From the NCBI RefSeq assembly GCF_003203515.1, contig NZ_BGNG01000005.1, forward strand, positions 186,001-250,000: DNA of 64,000 nucleotides, read 5' to 3'. Below the pieces are notes generated by a model, which was given only the letters and a program-made list of their open reading frames with translations, did no database searches and was not told the origin of the DNA. Positions 29,088 through 38,882 of this stretch are shown one piece after another; the first letter of the stretch is position 1; each line of letters opens with the position of its first letter. This stretch comes from Glaciecola sp. KUL10 (GTDB lineage: Bacteria; Pseudomonadota; Gammaproteobacteria; Enterobacterales; Alteromonadaceae). Made by a program: the position numbers and the translations under genes.

Positions 29088-29686
29088 TGGCTGGATTCAC
29101 AACACATACCGGCACTGCTGCCCCACTTGACCAAGCTAATGTGGATACCGATCAGATTATTCCTAAACAGTTTTTAACCGGTGTGACTCGTGCTGGATAC
29201 GGTAAACACCTGTTCCACGATTGGCGCTACTTAGATCTGCATGAACAAGAGGCGAACCCTGACTTTGCACTCAACAAACCGGAATTCAAGGGCGCTAGTA
29301 TACTTGTCACTCGTGAAAACTTCGGCTGCGGTTCAAGTCGAGAGCACGCGCCATGGGCACTTGCAGATTTCGGTTTCAAGGTGATTATTGCAACTAGTTT
29401 TGCAGATATTTTTTACGGAAACTGCATCAATAATCAACTCTTACCCATCACTTTGCCATCAGCGCAAATGGATCAAGTCTTTGATGCTATTGCAAAAAAC
29501 AATCGCGTAAAAATAGACATAGATTTACCTTCACAAACTGTCAGCATTGCCGATAACACTTTTAGATTCGAGATCGCAGAGCATCACAAAAATAATCTGA
29601 TTAAAGGATTAGATGCGATTGGTCAAACACTTGAATTTGACGAAAAAATTTCTGCGTTCGAAGCTAATAGGTCAGCTTGGGTATAA
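29087..29686 (+). CDS. leuD: 3-isopropylmalate dehydratase small subunit
   Basis: 199-aa swivel-domain subunit that completes the active site of LeuC. Hallmarks are NVDTDQIIPKQFL near the N-terminus, ENFGCGSSREHAPWALAD in the middle and NCINNQLLPI. Normal length. Last gene of leuABCD. Confidence 0.96.
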   Translation: MAGFTTHTGTAAPLDQANVDTDQIIPKQFLTGVTRAGYGKHLFHDWRYLDLHEQEANPDFALNKPEFKGASILVTRENFGCGSSREHAPWALADFGFKVIIATSFADIFYGNCINNQLLPITLPSAQMDQVFDAIAKNNRVKIDIDLPSQTVSIADNTFRFEIAEHHKNNLIKGLDAIGQTLEFDEKISAFEANRSAWV

Positions 29687-29716
29687 CTACCTACTGATAA
29701 ATACGATTGTTAAGCA

Positions 29717-29746
29717 GCCAAAATACTAGTAAGACAGTGTTTTGGC
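29717..29746 (+). terminator. possible terminator after leuD
   Basis: Inverted repeat GCCAAAATAC / GTGTTTTGGC with one mismatch and a ten-base loop, 31 bases past the leuD stop. The T-run after it is weak, so this is only a likely end of the leu transcript. Confidence 0.4.
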
Positions 29747-29788
29747 GTGTTTGTTATGAGTTCCAATCAGGAAGCATTTGTCGTCTTT

Positions 29789-31057
29789 ATGTTGCAAGAA
29801 ATAAGTTTATCAGAATTAAAAGTCGGAATGTTCGTCGAGAGAGTCGTCGAGCAAACTGGTAATGTGCTTGTTAAAAGCAGTGGTCTCGTTAAAAGCGACA
29901 ACATCATTAAAGTGTTGGAAAGCAAAGGCGTGACGCGCATTGAAATTAATTTGAATAAAAGCAAAGTCGAGTATGTTCCACCTGAGCCACCCGTTTCTCC
30001 CGAACCGACTATTGCTCCAAAACCGACTGTTAAGCCAGAACCAACAGTCATTAAAAAACCCAAAGAGACTGCCGCTGAGCGTATTCAAGCCGTACCTGAT
30101 ATGCCCTTTAGTAGTGAGGTTTGTCCCGAAAAACTAGAAGAAGCCAGCGCATTGTATGATCAAGCGAAAGACATTCAAAAAGACTTTGTAAAGCAACTTA
30201 GAAGTGGTGCCACGCCCGATTTCAACCAATTGAATCACCTCAGCCAAGATATTATTGATTCAGTTTTTGATAATAGTGAATCTTTAGCTTGCTTGATGAT
30301 GTTGAAAGGTGCTGATGATTATTTAGTAGAACACGCACTTAACTGCTCGATTCTGTTAGCGATGTTCGCTACTTACAAAAAAATGTCACAAGCGGAAGTA
30401 GAAGACTTAACGCAAGCGGGTTTGCTGATGGATATTGGCATGGCTTCACTTCCAGCTGAATTACTGACCAAACAGGACGGATTTTCTGCATCTGATTGGA
30501 CGGTTATTAGAAGCCACATCGATATAGGCTACGAATTGGTGGAGCGTTTTGCTGACGTGCCCCCCATTGTTTACGATGTGATTCAAAATCACCACGAACG
30601 CGCAGATGGCTCTGGTTATCCTAAAGGAAAAACAGCACAGCAACTTAGCGACTATGCTCAAATGGCAGCGATAGTCGACAGTTATGACGCGATGATCACT
30701 AATCGTGTTTACAAATGCTCCGATAATGCAACGGATGCACTCAAAAAACTACAATCAGATCCCTCGATGAACACTCTATTAGTTAGGGAATTCATTAACG
30801 CAATAGGCTTACACCCATTAGGTTCTTTGGTGAAGCTTAGTAACGATCGCTTAGCCGTAGTCAGTAAACGAAACGTCAATGATCCACTCAAACCAGTCGT
30901 CATGTCTTTTTATCATATTCAAGGGCACGTACACACTGACATTGAGCGTGTCGACCTTGCGCAAACTGACATCGAAATAGTGAGCGGCATAAGGCCAGAA
31001 GAGTTCTCTATTAGCCTATCCAGCTTCTTTAAAAAAGCGTTTTTACCAGTCAGTTAA
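29789..31057 (+). CDS. HD-GYP domain protein with DUF3391-like N-terminus, catalytic HD altered
   Basis: 422-aa cytosolic protein. Residues 1-50 form a DUF3391-like domain (LSELKVGMFVERVVEQTG), then comes a Pro/Glu-rich linker with repeated EPT/KPT units. The HD-GYP domain follows from about residue 110. The GYP signature HHERADGSGYP (His268-269) is intact, but the metal-binding HD pair reads Met214-Asp215 (LLMDIGM). This should weaken or abolish c-di-GMP phosphodiesterase activity and suggests a binding or scaffold role. The start at 29789 is chosen by alignment with the GspB-like protein at 31043; an upstream ATG at 29756 is possible. The last 15 bases overlap the convergent gspB-like gene. 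Confidence 0.85.
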   Translation: MLQEISLSELKVGMFVERVVEQTGNVLVKSSGLVKSDNIIKVLESKGVTRIEINLNKSKVEYVPPEPPVSPEPTIAPKPTVKPEPTVIKKPKETAAERIQAVPDMPFSSEVCPEKLEEASALYDQAKDIQKDFVKQLRSGATPDFNQLNHLSQDIIDSVFDNSESLACLMMLKGADDYLVEHALNCSILLAMFATYKKMSQAEVEDLTQAGLLMDIGMASLPAELLTKQDGFSASDWTVIRSHIDIGYELVERFADVPPIVYDVIQNHHERADGSGYPKGKTAQQLSDYAQMAAIVDSYDAMITNRVYKCSDNATDALKKLQSDPSMNTLLVREFINAIGLHPLGSLVKLSNDRLAVVSKRNVNDPLKPVVMSFYHIQGHVHTDIERVDLAQTDIEIVSGIRPEEFSISLSSFFKKAFLPVS

Positions 31058-32191
31058 TGCGTTCATTGAAAACACGTTTTCTCGAAATGAAAGAATCACG
31101 CGTTGAGGTTCAATGTTAACGATCTGAAGCTGATCATCAATATAGTCACCCTCAACCATTCTCAAGCCATTCACTCTTACCCAGCGGTTTTCTGGCAAGC
31201 TTGCGTACATGTGAGCGCTAAAGGTCATCGCAGGTAAATCGGTAAGCACCGCCACCGGTAGTTGATCAACTCTAGGCACATCATCATATTCATTATTTTG
31301 CGCAGGGCTTTGTGCTTCAGTTTGTTGTTTCTCACTGTCTAATTCAGCAATCGCCGCATTAAACTTAGCTAAAAGTTCAGGCGAAATAGCGGGCGCGGCA
31401 GCCACCTGAGTATTGCTATCTTCAGGCTCAACAACTTGATTTGGTCGCACGAGTGCTTGCGCATTTTCTGGCTGATAACCAAGCACAATTGGCGCTTGCT
31501 CGTCATTCGTCGCGTTGTTACTCTCATCAACACTGCTAACAACTCCGCTGTCTGATTCACCAGTAGCTTCACTATCAATTTCACTATCAATTTCAGCGAC
31601 AACCCCGTTTTCAAGTTCGTCGGTGTCGGCTGGTTTTTCATCATGTACACTAGCATTTTCTAGCTCATTTTTATCATCACTCAAAGCCGCAATAGGCATT
31701 GACGATTCGGTAGGCGTTGATAATCCAGCCAACCAGCTCGGCGTTTTAGCGAGTGAAAAGCCCAAAAGCCCTCCCAGTACAATTAGTCCAACAAACATGG
31801 AAGCTGTTCTCCCATACAAATGCCATTTAGATGGCAGCGTATCGGGACTGGGCATAAACATAGAGCGATGAAATTGCTGCGACAAGCCTCTATCAGCAGA
31901 AGCCACCGCTTTATCACTATTCATTAATAGCTGAGTAGGTGTTAATTCTTTATCTTTGTGTGTAGGTTGCGAAGTAACGAGAGCTTGTTCAGATTCGACA
32001 TCACTCTCAAGGCCAACACTTTGCTCAAGATCCACTTCAAGCTTTAAAACGCCCATTTCTTTGAGGCCTTTTATCATCTCAGGGCTGCGAATCATGCCCA
32101 CTTTACGAATCTTCACCGCACCGTTTTGTTCGACAACACGACTCACCATCATGCCTGGCGTTAATTCTTCAATAATGACTTGTTTAAGCAT
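31043..32191 (-). CDS. GspB-like protein with DUF3391-like N-terminal domain
   Basis: 382-aa inner-membrane protein. Residues 1-55 (EELTPGMMVSRVVEQNG onward) match the N-terminal domain of the neighbouring HD-GYP protein. One membrane helix (about 128-148, SMFVGLIVLGGLLGFSLA) is followed by a long acidic Ser/Glu/Asp linker. A C-terminal periplasmic domain of about 70 residues (YASLPENRWVRVNGLRMVEG, then IEPQRVILSFRENVFSM) is of the type II secretion GspB type. GspB works with GspA to help the GspD secretin insert or cross the peptidoglycan. Its start directly follows the gspA-like stop (TAAATG). The cytoplasmic DUF3391-like domain is unusual for GspB. Confidence 0.8.
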   Translation of the reverse strand: MLKQVIIEELTPGMMVSRVVEQNGAVKIRKVGMIRSPEMIKGLKEMGVLKLEVDLEQSVGLESDVESEQALVTSQPTHKDKELTPTQLLMNSDKAVASADRGLSQQFHRSMFMPSPDTLPSKWHLYGRTASMFVGLIVLGGLLGFSLAKTPSWLAGLSTPTESSMPIAALSDDKNELENASVHDEKPADTDELENGVVAEIDSEIDSEATGESDSGVVSSVDESNNATNDEQAPIVLGYQPENAQALVRPNQVVEPEDSNTQVAAAPAISPELLAKFNAAIAELDSEKQQTEAQSPAQNNEYDDVPRVDQLPVAVLTDLPAMTFSAHMYASLPENRWVRVNGLRMVEGDYIDDQLQIVNIEPQRVILSFRENVFSMNALTDW

Positions 32192-33100
32192 TTACGCATT
32201 CACTCCCACAACAAAACCCAACAAAAGCGCGATGCCAAAACTGACAATAAATGGCCATTTAAGTTTATCTCTGTTTCGTTGCTCAACAATATCTTGCCCC
32301 AACACTTGGTAACTTGCGGCCATCATAATTTGATGATCGACCATCGGCTTTTGTAGTGAGTATGCAAGGGTCAATGCGCGATCACATAGAAGGTTAATCA
32401 CTCTTGGGATCCCACCGCTGATTTGAAACAAAGCTTTAAGGGCTGAGGCTGAAAATAGTTGGGGTAACCCATTGGCAACACTTAGGCGATGCACGACGTA
32501 TAAGCCCACTTCATCAACCGTTAAGGGCAATAAATGATATCTGGCGGTAACGCGTTGAGCCAACTGACGAAGTTCGTTTCGACGCAAGAGCTGCTGCAAT
32601 TCAGGTTGCCCGATTAATACGATTTTGAGCAACTTTTCTCGATTAGTTTCTAAATTAGTGAGTAAGCGCAGTTGCTCTAAGACTTCAGGGAGCAAGTGCT
32701 GCGCTTCGTCGATAATCAGTACAGTATTGATGCCCGCTTCGTGGTTACTGGCTAATTTCTTTAGGATTAAGTCAGTGTAGGTTTTTAAGCTACTTGTACG
32801 CACATCATATTGAATGCCCAACTCATCACAAACCGTTGCCAATAGTTCTAAGGCCGACAAGGTAGGGTTTAAAATCACTGCGGTTTGAGTGTCTTCTGAC
32901 AAATCTTGCATAAGTTTGCGCGACACCGTGGTTTTACCGGTGCCGACTTCACCGGTTAGCATCACAAAGCCACCAGATTCTTTTAAGCCAAAGGTCAGAT
33001 GGGATAAGGCCTCGCGGTGGCGCGGACTCATAAACAAATAGTCGGGATTGGGCGCTATCGAAAAAGGATTATCCGACAGGCCAAAATAAGATAAGTACAT
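32192..33100 (-). CDS. ExeA/GspA-family AAA ATPase
   Basis: 302-aa ATPase. The opening MYLSYFGLSDNPFSIAPNPD is typical of ExeA/GspA and of MshM. Walker A is GEVGTGKTT, Walker B is VLIIDEAQHL, and an Arg-containing sensor region follows (TNLETNREKLLKIVLIGQPE). A C-terminal membrane helix (WPFIVSFGIALLLGFVVG) ends the protein. It lacks the large peptidoglycan-binding C-terminal half of full ExeA (about 550 residues), so it is a short form. Adjacency to a GspB-domain gene favours a secretion-assembly role over pilus biogenesis. The operon promoter should lie in the divergent spacer with cca. Confidence 0.85.
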   Translation of the reverse strand: MYLSYFGLSDNPFSIAPNPDYLFMSPRHREALSHLTFGLKESGGFVMLTGEVGTGKTTVSRKLMQDLSEDTQTAVILNPTLSALELLATVCDELGIQYDVRTSSLKTYTDLILKKLASNHEAGINTVLIIDEAQHLLPEVLEQLRLLTNLETNREKLLKIVLIGQPELQQLLRRNELRQLAQRVTARYHLLPLTVDEVGLYVVHRLSVANGLPQLFSASALKALFQISGGIPRVINLLCDRALTLAYSLQKPMVDHQIMMAASYQVLGQDIVEQRNRDKLKWPFIVSFGIALLLGFVVGVNA

Positions 33101-33305
33101 ATTCGCGCAACTTGTTATTATTATGTCTGTAATATTCTAAGGGCGTTAGTATAAACGCTCGGGTAACTAAGCCGGCATTTGTGCCGCAAGCCGTATTGCA
33201 ATGCCGATTAAACTAACCAGTATAGACAACTAAGTCAACGTAAGGTTTAGGCTTACTCAATATAAATCGGCACCTTCAAAAATCGTATCGTGAGATGGAG
33301 TGTAA

Positions 33306-34535
33306 GTGAAAGTATATTTAGTCGGCGGCGCGGTCAGAGACACGCTATTAAAACGCCCTATTATCGAACGTGACTGGGTAGTCGTTGGCGGCACTGAACA
33401 ACAAATGCTTGATTTAGGCTACACCCGTGTTGGCGCAGACTTTCCGGTATTTTTACACCCCAAAACCAAAGAAGAATATGCGCTGGCACGCACCGAACGA
33501 AAACGCGGACATGGTTACAAAGGCTTTGAATGCAATGCCAGCTCAGAAGTGACACTTGAACAAGATTTGCTGAGACGAGACTTAACGGTCAACGCGATGG
33601 CAATGGACGAAAATGGCAACATAATCGACCCATATCAAGGTCAAGTTGACTTAAATCGGGGTGTTTTACGGCATGTTTCAGACGCATTTATTGAAGATCC
33701 CCTGCGTGTATTTAGAGTCGCTCGGTTTGCAGCTCGCTATAAAGACCACGGTTTTGCAGTCGCCAATCAAACCTTAAGTTTAATGAAAACCATCAGTCAA
33801 TCAGGTGAGCTCGCTCATTTAAGTGCCGAGCGTGTTTGGAAAGAGACATCAAGAAGCTTGCTTGAACAACACCCCGATATTTACTTTTCAATACTCAAAT
33901 CAGTCGATGCTTTAAGTCACTGGTTTCCAGAGTTAGAAAAACTATGGGGCATTCCTAACCCAAGTCGTTGGCACCCCGAAATCGACACCGGCCTGCATAC
34001 TATGATGGTTTTAAAACAGGCTTGTAGAATCAGTGACCAACTCAGTGTCAGATTCGCAGCACTTGTACATGACTTTGGTAAAGGCCTAACGGATACAACC
34101 CAATGGCCATCACACCGAGGACACGATGATCTTGGCTTGCCACCTATCAAAGAATTAAGCAAACGCTTGAAAGTACCCAATGATTGTGCAGAATTGGCAT
34201 TATTGGTGAGCAGTCATCACAGCGCAGTCCATCGGCTGTCAGACCAAAGTCCTGAATCAGTGTTAAATGTATTGAATAAAACTGACGCTTGGCGCAAACC
34301 TGAACGATTTAAACAACTCCTCGATACCTGTTATGCTGACTTTGCAGGGCGAAAAAATTTCGCGTTGCTTGAATATCCACAGCGTGAACAATGGCTTAAT
34401 ATATTGAATAGCTGCCAAAAAGTAACGGCCAAACCATTTGTAAGTGCAGGTCTGAAGGGCGCTGATATTAAACAAGCAATTGACGAGCAAAGGCTTCAAA
34501 GGATTAAAGAATCAGGTTATTTGCGATGCGCCTAA
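33306..34535 (+). CDS. cca: CCA-adding tRNA nucleotidyltransferase
   Basis: 409-aa enzyme that builds or repairs the 3' CCA end of tRNAs. The N-terminal nucleotidyltransferase motif is VGGAVRDTLL, with catalytic acidic residues in IERDWVVVGG; RRDLTVNAMAMDENG follows. An HD domain (ALVHDFGKG) is present as in the E. coli-type bifunctional protein. The GTG start follows GGAG. It diverges from the gspAB-like pair. Confidence 0.96.
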   Translation: MKVYLVGGAVRDTLLKRPIIERDWVVVGGTEQQMLDLGYTRVGADFPVFLHPKTKEEYALARTERKRGHGYKGFECNASSEVTLEQDLLRRDLTVNAMAMDENGNIIDPYQGQVDLNRGVLRHVSDAFIEDPLRVFRVARFAARYKDHGFAVANQTLSLMKTISQSGELAHLSAERVWKETSRSLLEQHPDIYFSILKSVDALSHWFPELEKLWGIPNPSRWHPEIDTGLHTMMVLKQACRISDQLSVRFAALVHDFGKGLTDTTQWPSHRGHDDLGLPPIKELSKRLKVPNDCAELALLVSSHHSAVHRLSDQSPESVLNVLNKTDAWRKPERFKQLLDTCYADFAGRKNFALLEYPQREQWLNILNSCQKVTAKPFVSAGLKGADIKQAIDEQRLQRIKESGYLRCA

Positions 34536-34560
34536 CCTATATATAGAGTTGGAGAAGGAA

Positions 34561-37506
34561 TTGAATAAGGAAATCGAGTCTCTTAAGGAAGAGTTAGAGG
34601 AGCTAAAAAACCAAATGCTTTTAAAAGGCATGCTTCTCTCCAAAAAAATTGCGGAGCTCGAAGCTCGTATTGATGTCTCGGCTTCAGAAGCAACAAGCTC
34701 AAACGAACAAATGCCTGTAAATGCTGAACCTACTACAAGCATGCCGTTTCCATCGAAACCAAGTTCAGGTTCAAGTTCAGCTTCAAGTTCAGCTTCAAGT
34801 CCAGCCGAGTCTACATCTAAAAGCTCTTCGTTTATTAATCAACTTATTGCTCAGTTTTTAGCAATGGTTTTTGATTGCTTCACCCCTGTTGTTAACATCT
34901 ATTCGAGCTATAAAGCACGTGGCATGCTAGGCATTGCGATTCTGACTGTGTCGGGTGTTGGATTGGTTTTGTTCGGCTTCGCATATCTATTACAGTTAGT
35001 AATCGATGAACTTGCCGCAGATGCAAAATCAGCACTGCTTGGCACCACTGCACTAGCGGTCGTTGCAGGTGGTTTGTATCTAAAAGCCAAAACCACATAC
35101 TCTGAATATGCTAGTGCTATCGTTAGTTTAGGCTTACTGCTTTGCTTCATTACTATCTATTTTGTAGGCAGTGTTTATTCTTTCTTACCTGCGCTTGTAA
35201 CTTTAAGCTTGTATGCCCTTACAGCGTTTGCTTGCCATTATTTAGCCCTGTATTTAGAAACTAAGGTCGTCGCTGTTATGGGGATTGTTGGCATTACTGT
35301 TATTCCAATGATCGCCGGTGCAAGTAACATTGCCCCTACTTTTTATTTAATCGCAGTCTGGTTAGTCAGTTTAAGCAGTCTGATGATCGGGCATCGATAC
35401 GTAGGCTACTGGCTCAGTAATATCACGTTTGTCTTCAGTTTTATTGCACTTGGATGGGTTGAATCAAATAGCAATGTCGAAATGGCAGCTTGGATGATAA
35501 ACGCGTTTTATTTGTTATTCTTCTGCTATCTGATGGTTTCTTTATACAAAGAAGAAACGAGTAAGAGCCGCCTCCTAATCTCTTTAGCAGCCAACTTTGG
35601 CGCAAGCCTTGTATTATTGTTACAAAGTGAACAGTTTGGTTTTGAAGAACTTGCTTTCCAGTTTTTAATCAACGCCGTTATCTCGTTACTAGCAAGCTAT
35701 ATATTGTACCGAGAACGTCATCGTTATTCCCATTTAGGCATGATAATTGGTGCTGCTTGGCTAGCACTTACTATTGTTGCTCTACTGACCCCTACGTATT
35801 GGGGAATCGCATGGGCAATTGAAGGCTTGTTGTTGATATACATGAGTCTACGCTATGACTTGATAAAGCTCATCCATCACGGTCAAGCGTTATGTGCACT
35901 AGCAATTACCTACTGCATAATTGCAATTTTCCCATACTTTCCCGAGCCCGTGTTGTTGCGTTTGGATGGTTGGCTAATTGTCATCGTGATTGGTGCCACG
36001 ATCGGGATTTGGCAACGGTTAATTGCCTCCGCAACAAATACAAATCAGCTCAATAGCTATATCGAAAAACAAATAGACCCTGTTTTAATCTTTTTCGAAT
36101 CAGCATGGGTTGCGATTATCCTACTCACTTGTGCCTATATTTGGCTTGACGAATGGGCGGGTTTAAGCGCTATCGCGGTGCAAACTGCATTGATGTTTAG
36201 GGCGCGTCACACTAAACTTTCGCAATTGGAATTACTGGCTGTTAGTTTGATTTTATTTCCACTTGCCTATGTAGTGCTAGGTGCAAATCAAGTCCAAACC
36301 TATCACTTTTCACTGCTCCCAATGTTCGCACAGTTCTCACTTGGTTTAGCCTTTACTCAGCTATGGTTATGGTCTGCTTTTTATCGAAAATTCTATCCTA
36401 TGAGCAGGTTGTCTGAGATAGCAGAAACTGCAAGACTTGCCTTTTACTTTTTATTGCCAATTTGCTGGATAGGTTTCGCCTTTCGTCATTTGCAGGAAGA
36501 TATTTTACTTGTTTTGTGGTTATCGCCCTTTCTTAGCATAATAATTGCTCACTTAATCAATTCGAAGTTAATAGGTATTCAAAGCAGAGTACTGAGCCTT
36601 GCGCTAGTATTGATAACGACCATCAAACTTACGTTAGTTGATGCGTACAACAATCAAATTAATCTCTTGATTAGCAGTTTAGTTGCGGTGATTGGATTAG
36701 TAGTTATTGCTTCAACGGCCCATTATTTTGCTAAAAAACCGGTCCCTAATCAGCATCATAACTACTTTATCCAAAGCGCAATCGTTAACGTTGCGGCAAT
36801 TTTATTAGGGTTATTTATAGTGAATAGTCTCTCTAATACCGTGGGACTGAATTTAGACCTAATGCGACCCGAAATTTTAGCCATGCTATTGGTGACAAGC
36901 TATTCGCTATGGGTACTGGTCGATTCTAATCGTTTTCAGGTTTTTGCCAGAAACGCTGTTTTTCACCTCATAGTATTGGTGCTCACTACATTAGTTTCTT
37001 GGCTGTTGCTTAGCGAAGGTTCACACTCATACCTTCACTTTGCAATCTATCCGAGCATGATATTGGGAGTAGCCGCTTATGTTATGATCAAAAAAATATC
37101 ATTGCCTTCACTCCATCAAGTGGCCAAAAAGCAAATCGAAAAACACAAGCAAAACGCCGATCTCTTAGTACACTCTTACGCGGTGATTACTTATTTATTA
37201 ATGTTGGGTCATCTAAGTTATTTAAATTTCGATCTGGCGATTGCACCAATCTTGGCAGCGCATGGAACCGCTGTATTGTTTTTAAAAAACAGACGTGTTG
37301 CAACAGTTCGTTATGGTTTTGTGCTGATTGCAATGGGTATTTTGAAGCTTGCGGTGATCGATACAGCACAAGTTATTCTGTGGCAAAAGGTGGTATTGTT
37401 TATCGGCATAGGCGTATTTATTCTGTTTGCAAGCTTTTGGTACCAAAAAATCATTACCAAAGACATACTGCGCCACTCATTAGGTCATTCGCCTAGTGAA
37501 ACATAG
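34561..37506 (+). CDS. DUF2339 polytopic membrane protein
   Basis: About 981 aa from a TTG at 34561, which follows GGAG by six bases just after the cca stop; an in-frame ATG inside cca (34480) is less likely. Residues 1-35 form a charged coiled coil (LNKEIESLKEELEELKNQ), then a Ser-rich linker. The rest is more than 20 hydrophobic helices, the plan of DUF2339 proteins. Function of the family is unknown; an envelope or transport role is only guessed. The next gene, also a membrane protein, follows after 27 bases and probably shares the transcript. Confidence 0.8.
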   Translation: MNKEIESLKEELEELKNQMLLKGMLLSKKIAELEARIDVSASEATSSNEQMPVNAEPTTSMPFPSKPSSGSSSASSSASSPAESTSKSSSFINQLIAQFLAMVFDCFTPVVNIYSSYKARGMLGIAILTVSGVGLVLFGFAYLLQLVIDELAADAKSALLGTTALAVVAGGLYLKAKTTYSEYASAIVSLGLLLCFITIYFVGSVYSFLPALVTLSLYALTAFACHYLALYLETKVVAVMGIVGITVIPMIAGASNIAPTFYLIAVWLVSLSSLMIGHRYVGYWLSNITFVFSFIALGWVESNSNVEMAAWMINAFYLLFFCYLMVSLYKEETSKSRLLISLAANFGASLVLLLQSEQFGFEELAFQFLINAVISLLASYILYRERHRYSHLGMIIGAAWLALTIVALLTPTYWGIAWAIEGLLLIYMSLRYDLIKLIHHGQALCALAITYCIIAIFPYFPEPVLLRLDGWLIVIVIGATIGIWQRLIASATNTNQLNSYIEKQIDPVLIFFESAWVAIILLTCAYIWLDEWAGLSAIAVQTALMFRARHTKLSQLELLAVSLILFPLAYVVLGANQVQTYHFSLLPMFAQFSLGLAFTQLWLWSAFYRKFYPMSRLSEIAETARLAFYFLLPICWIGFAFRHLQEDILLVLWLSPFLSIIIAHLINSKLIGIQSRVLSLALVLITTIKLTLVDAYNNQINLLISSLVAVIGLVVIASTAHYFAKKPVPNQHHNYFIQSAIVNVAAILLGLFIVNSLSNTVGLNLDLMRPEILAMLLVTSYSLWVLVDSNRFQVFARNAVFHLIVLVLTTLVSWLLLSEGSHSYLHFAIYPSMILGVAAYVMIKKISLPSLHQVAKKQIEKHKQNADLLVHSYAVITYLLMLGHLSYLNFDLAIAPILAAHGTAVLFLKNRRVATVRYGFVLIAMGILKLAVIDTAQVILWQKVVLFIGIGVFILFASFWYQKIITKDILRHSLGHSPSET

Positions 37507-37533
37507 TTATTTAGCAATTGATTGAATGGATTT

Positions 37534-38832
37534 ATGAACGAAGAAATAACTCACAAAACCGAAAAAAGGCCTTGGATAGAACGCCTCAAAGAAGAGAGTT
37601 GGGAAGCCGAGCTTTTAGTATCCGCACTTGCGCTATTCGGTACATTTCAACTTTTTAGCATCATCGATTGGTTAGCAAATTACTTTATTAATGTGTTGCC
37701 CATGCATCAATATGACATTGGATATATGATCACTTTTTACGCGCTCATTGCTGTCAGTACGTTGTGCGCTATGTTTGTGATTCACTTCTCGTTGCGTGCA
37801 TATTGGGTGGGGCTGGTTGGACTAAATTCAGTTTTCCCAGATTATGATTTCGACAATAGTCTATTTTCACCGATTTATACTAAGAAGCTGGTAAAAATAT
37901 TACCGCGAGTGCTGGACACCATTCAAAAAGTCGATCAATTGTGCAGTGTGATTTTCTCAGCGGCATTTGCTGTGTTATTCATGTTCGTCTACTTGGTTAT
38001 TTTTTCTACGTTATACTTGTTAGCGTTCAACTTGCTGCTGCCCTTTGTTGCGTGGTGGGTTTTACTTTTTCCCGCAGCGATCATTGCAACAATTTCTGTC
38101 ATTCAAATATTAATTTCGAGTATAGCCAACCTCAAACGCTTTAAGCATAATGAAAGAGTACAACATTACTACTACATCGCCGTAAAACTCTCGTGGCCGC
38201 TTTTAAACGGCCCAATGCACAAGAATATTCTGCAAGTTTTCATGATGTTTACCACTAATTTTAAAAAAGACAAGGCACTGTCTTTTTTAATTATTGTATT
38301 TTTACTTGTCGGTACCTTTGTTTCTATCAGTCAAATCACTAAAACCCACATCTTATATTTAATCAATTCTGATATATTTTTTAATAGCACCAAGACATAC
38401 AACGGAATGTATGCAAGCGAAAACGAAAAAAGAGAAAATTTTTCCTACTTGATTAGCCCTGAAATCCCCTCGGACATTATCCAAGAAAACTATGTGAAGT
38501 TGTTTATTCCAATATATAAAAGTGAAAGGCCACTACAAAAGCAATACTGTGATGGTCTAAACGAAGAGTCAGCACACTCACAAACAAATGGCTTACACAT
38601 TCAAAATGCTTATCTACAGTGCTATCAAAGCTACCATCAAATATTTTTAGACGATGAAGAATTAAAGTTGGAAATGCGCAAGTATGATCATCCGATTACT
38701 AAACAATTTGGTGTTTTGGCCTATATCCCGATACACGATAAGTCGCCAGGTGCATATACGCTAATGGTGACAAAACAATTTGTCGCAGACGAGCAACCAA
38801 TCAGGGAATGGTATATCCCCTTTAGAAAGTAA
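37534..38832 (+). CDS. hypothetical membrane protein, 432 aa
   Basis: Not recognised. The start ATG at 37534 gives MNEEITHKTEKRPW, a cytosolic lead. Helices follow at about 25-50, 65-95 and 140-190 (two to three packed helices) and at about 250-270 (LSFLIIVFLLVGTFVS). The C-terminal 150 residues are polar with two or more Cys and probably extracytoplasmic. It lies close behind the DUF2339 gene, suggesting joint function in the envelope. A hairpin terminator follows. Confidence 0.65.
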   Translation: MNEEITHKTEKRPWIERLKEESWEAELLVSALALFGTFQLFSIIDWLANYFINVLPMHQYDIGYMITFYALIAVSTLCAMFVIHFSLRAYWVGLVGLNSVFPDYDFDNSLFSPIYTKKLVKILPRVLDTIQKVDQLCSVIFSAAFAVLFMFVYLVIFSTLYLLAFNLLLPFVAWWVLLFPAAIIATISVIQILISSIANLKRFKHNERVQHYYYIAVKLSWPLLNGPMHKNILQVFMMFTTNFKKDKALSFLIIVFLLVGTFVSISQITKTHILYLINSDIFFNSTKTYNGMYASENEKRENFSYLISPEIPSDIIQENYVKLFIPIYKSERPLQKQYCDGLNEESAHSQTNGLHIQNAYLQCYQSYHQIFLDDEELKLEMRKYDHPITKQFGVLAYIPIHDKSPGAYTLMVTKQFVADEQPIREWYIPFRK

Positions 38833-38840
38833 ACCATGTT

Positions 38841-38881
38841 AGCTTGGCTGTTAAAGGTAAAACAACCAAGCTTTGACTTTC
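38841..38881 (+). terminator. terminator after the membrane-protein operon
   Basis: Stem AGCTTGGCTGTT / AACAACCAAGCT (one mismatch) with an eight-base loop, then a T-rich stretch TTGACTTTCTTTATTTT. It separates this operon from the convergent gene ending at 38883. Confidence 0.6.
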
Positions 38882-38882
38882 T

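Noticed and set aside
32192-33100. MshM (MSHA pilus) assignment for the AAA ATPase
   Set aside because: The sequence start is similar, but no msh genes are nearby and the adjacent gene carries a GspB-type domain.
34480-34560. Upstream ATG inside cca as start of the DUF2339 protein
   Set aside because: It would overlap cca by 56 bases without a ribosome binding site; the TTG at 34561 has GGAG at good spacing and begins with the coiled coil.
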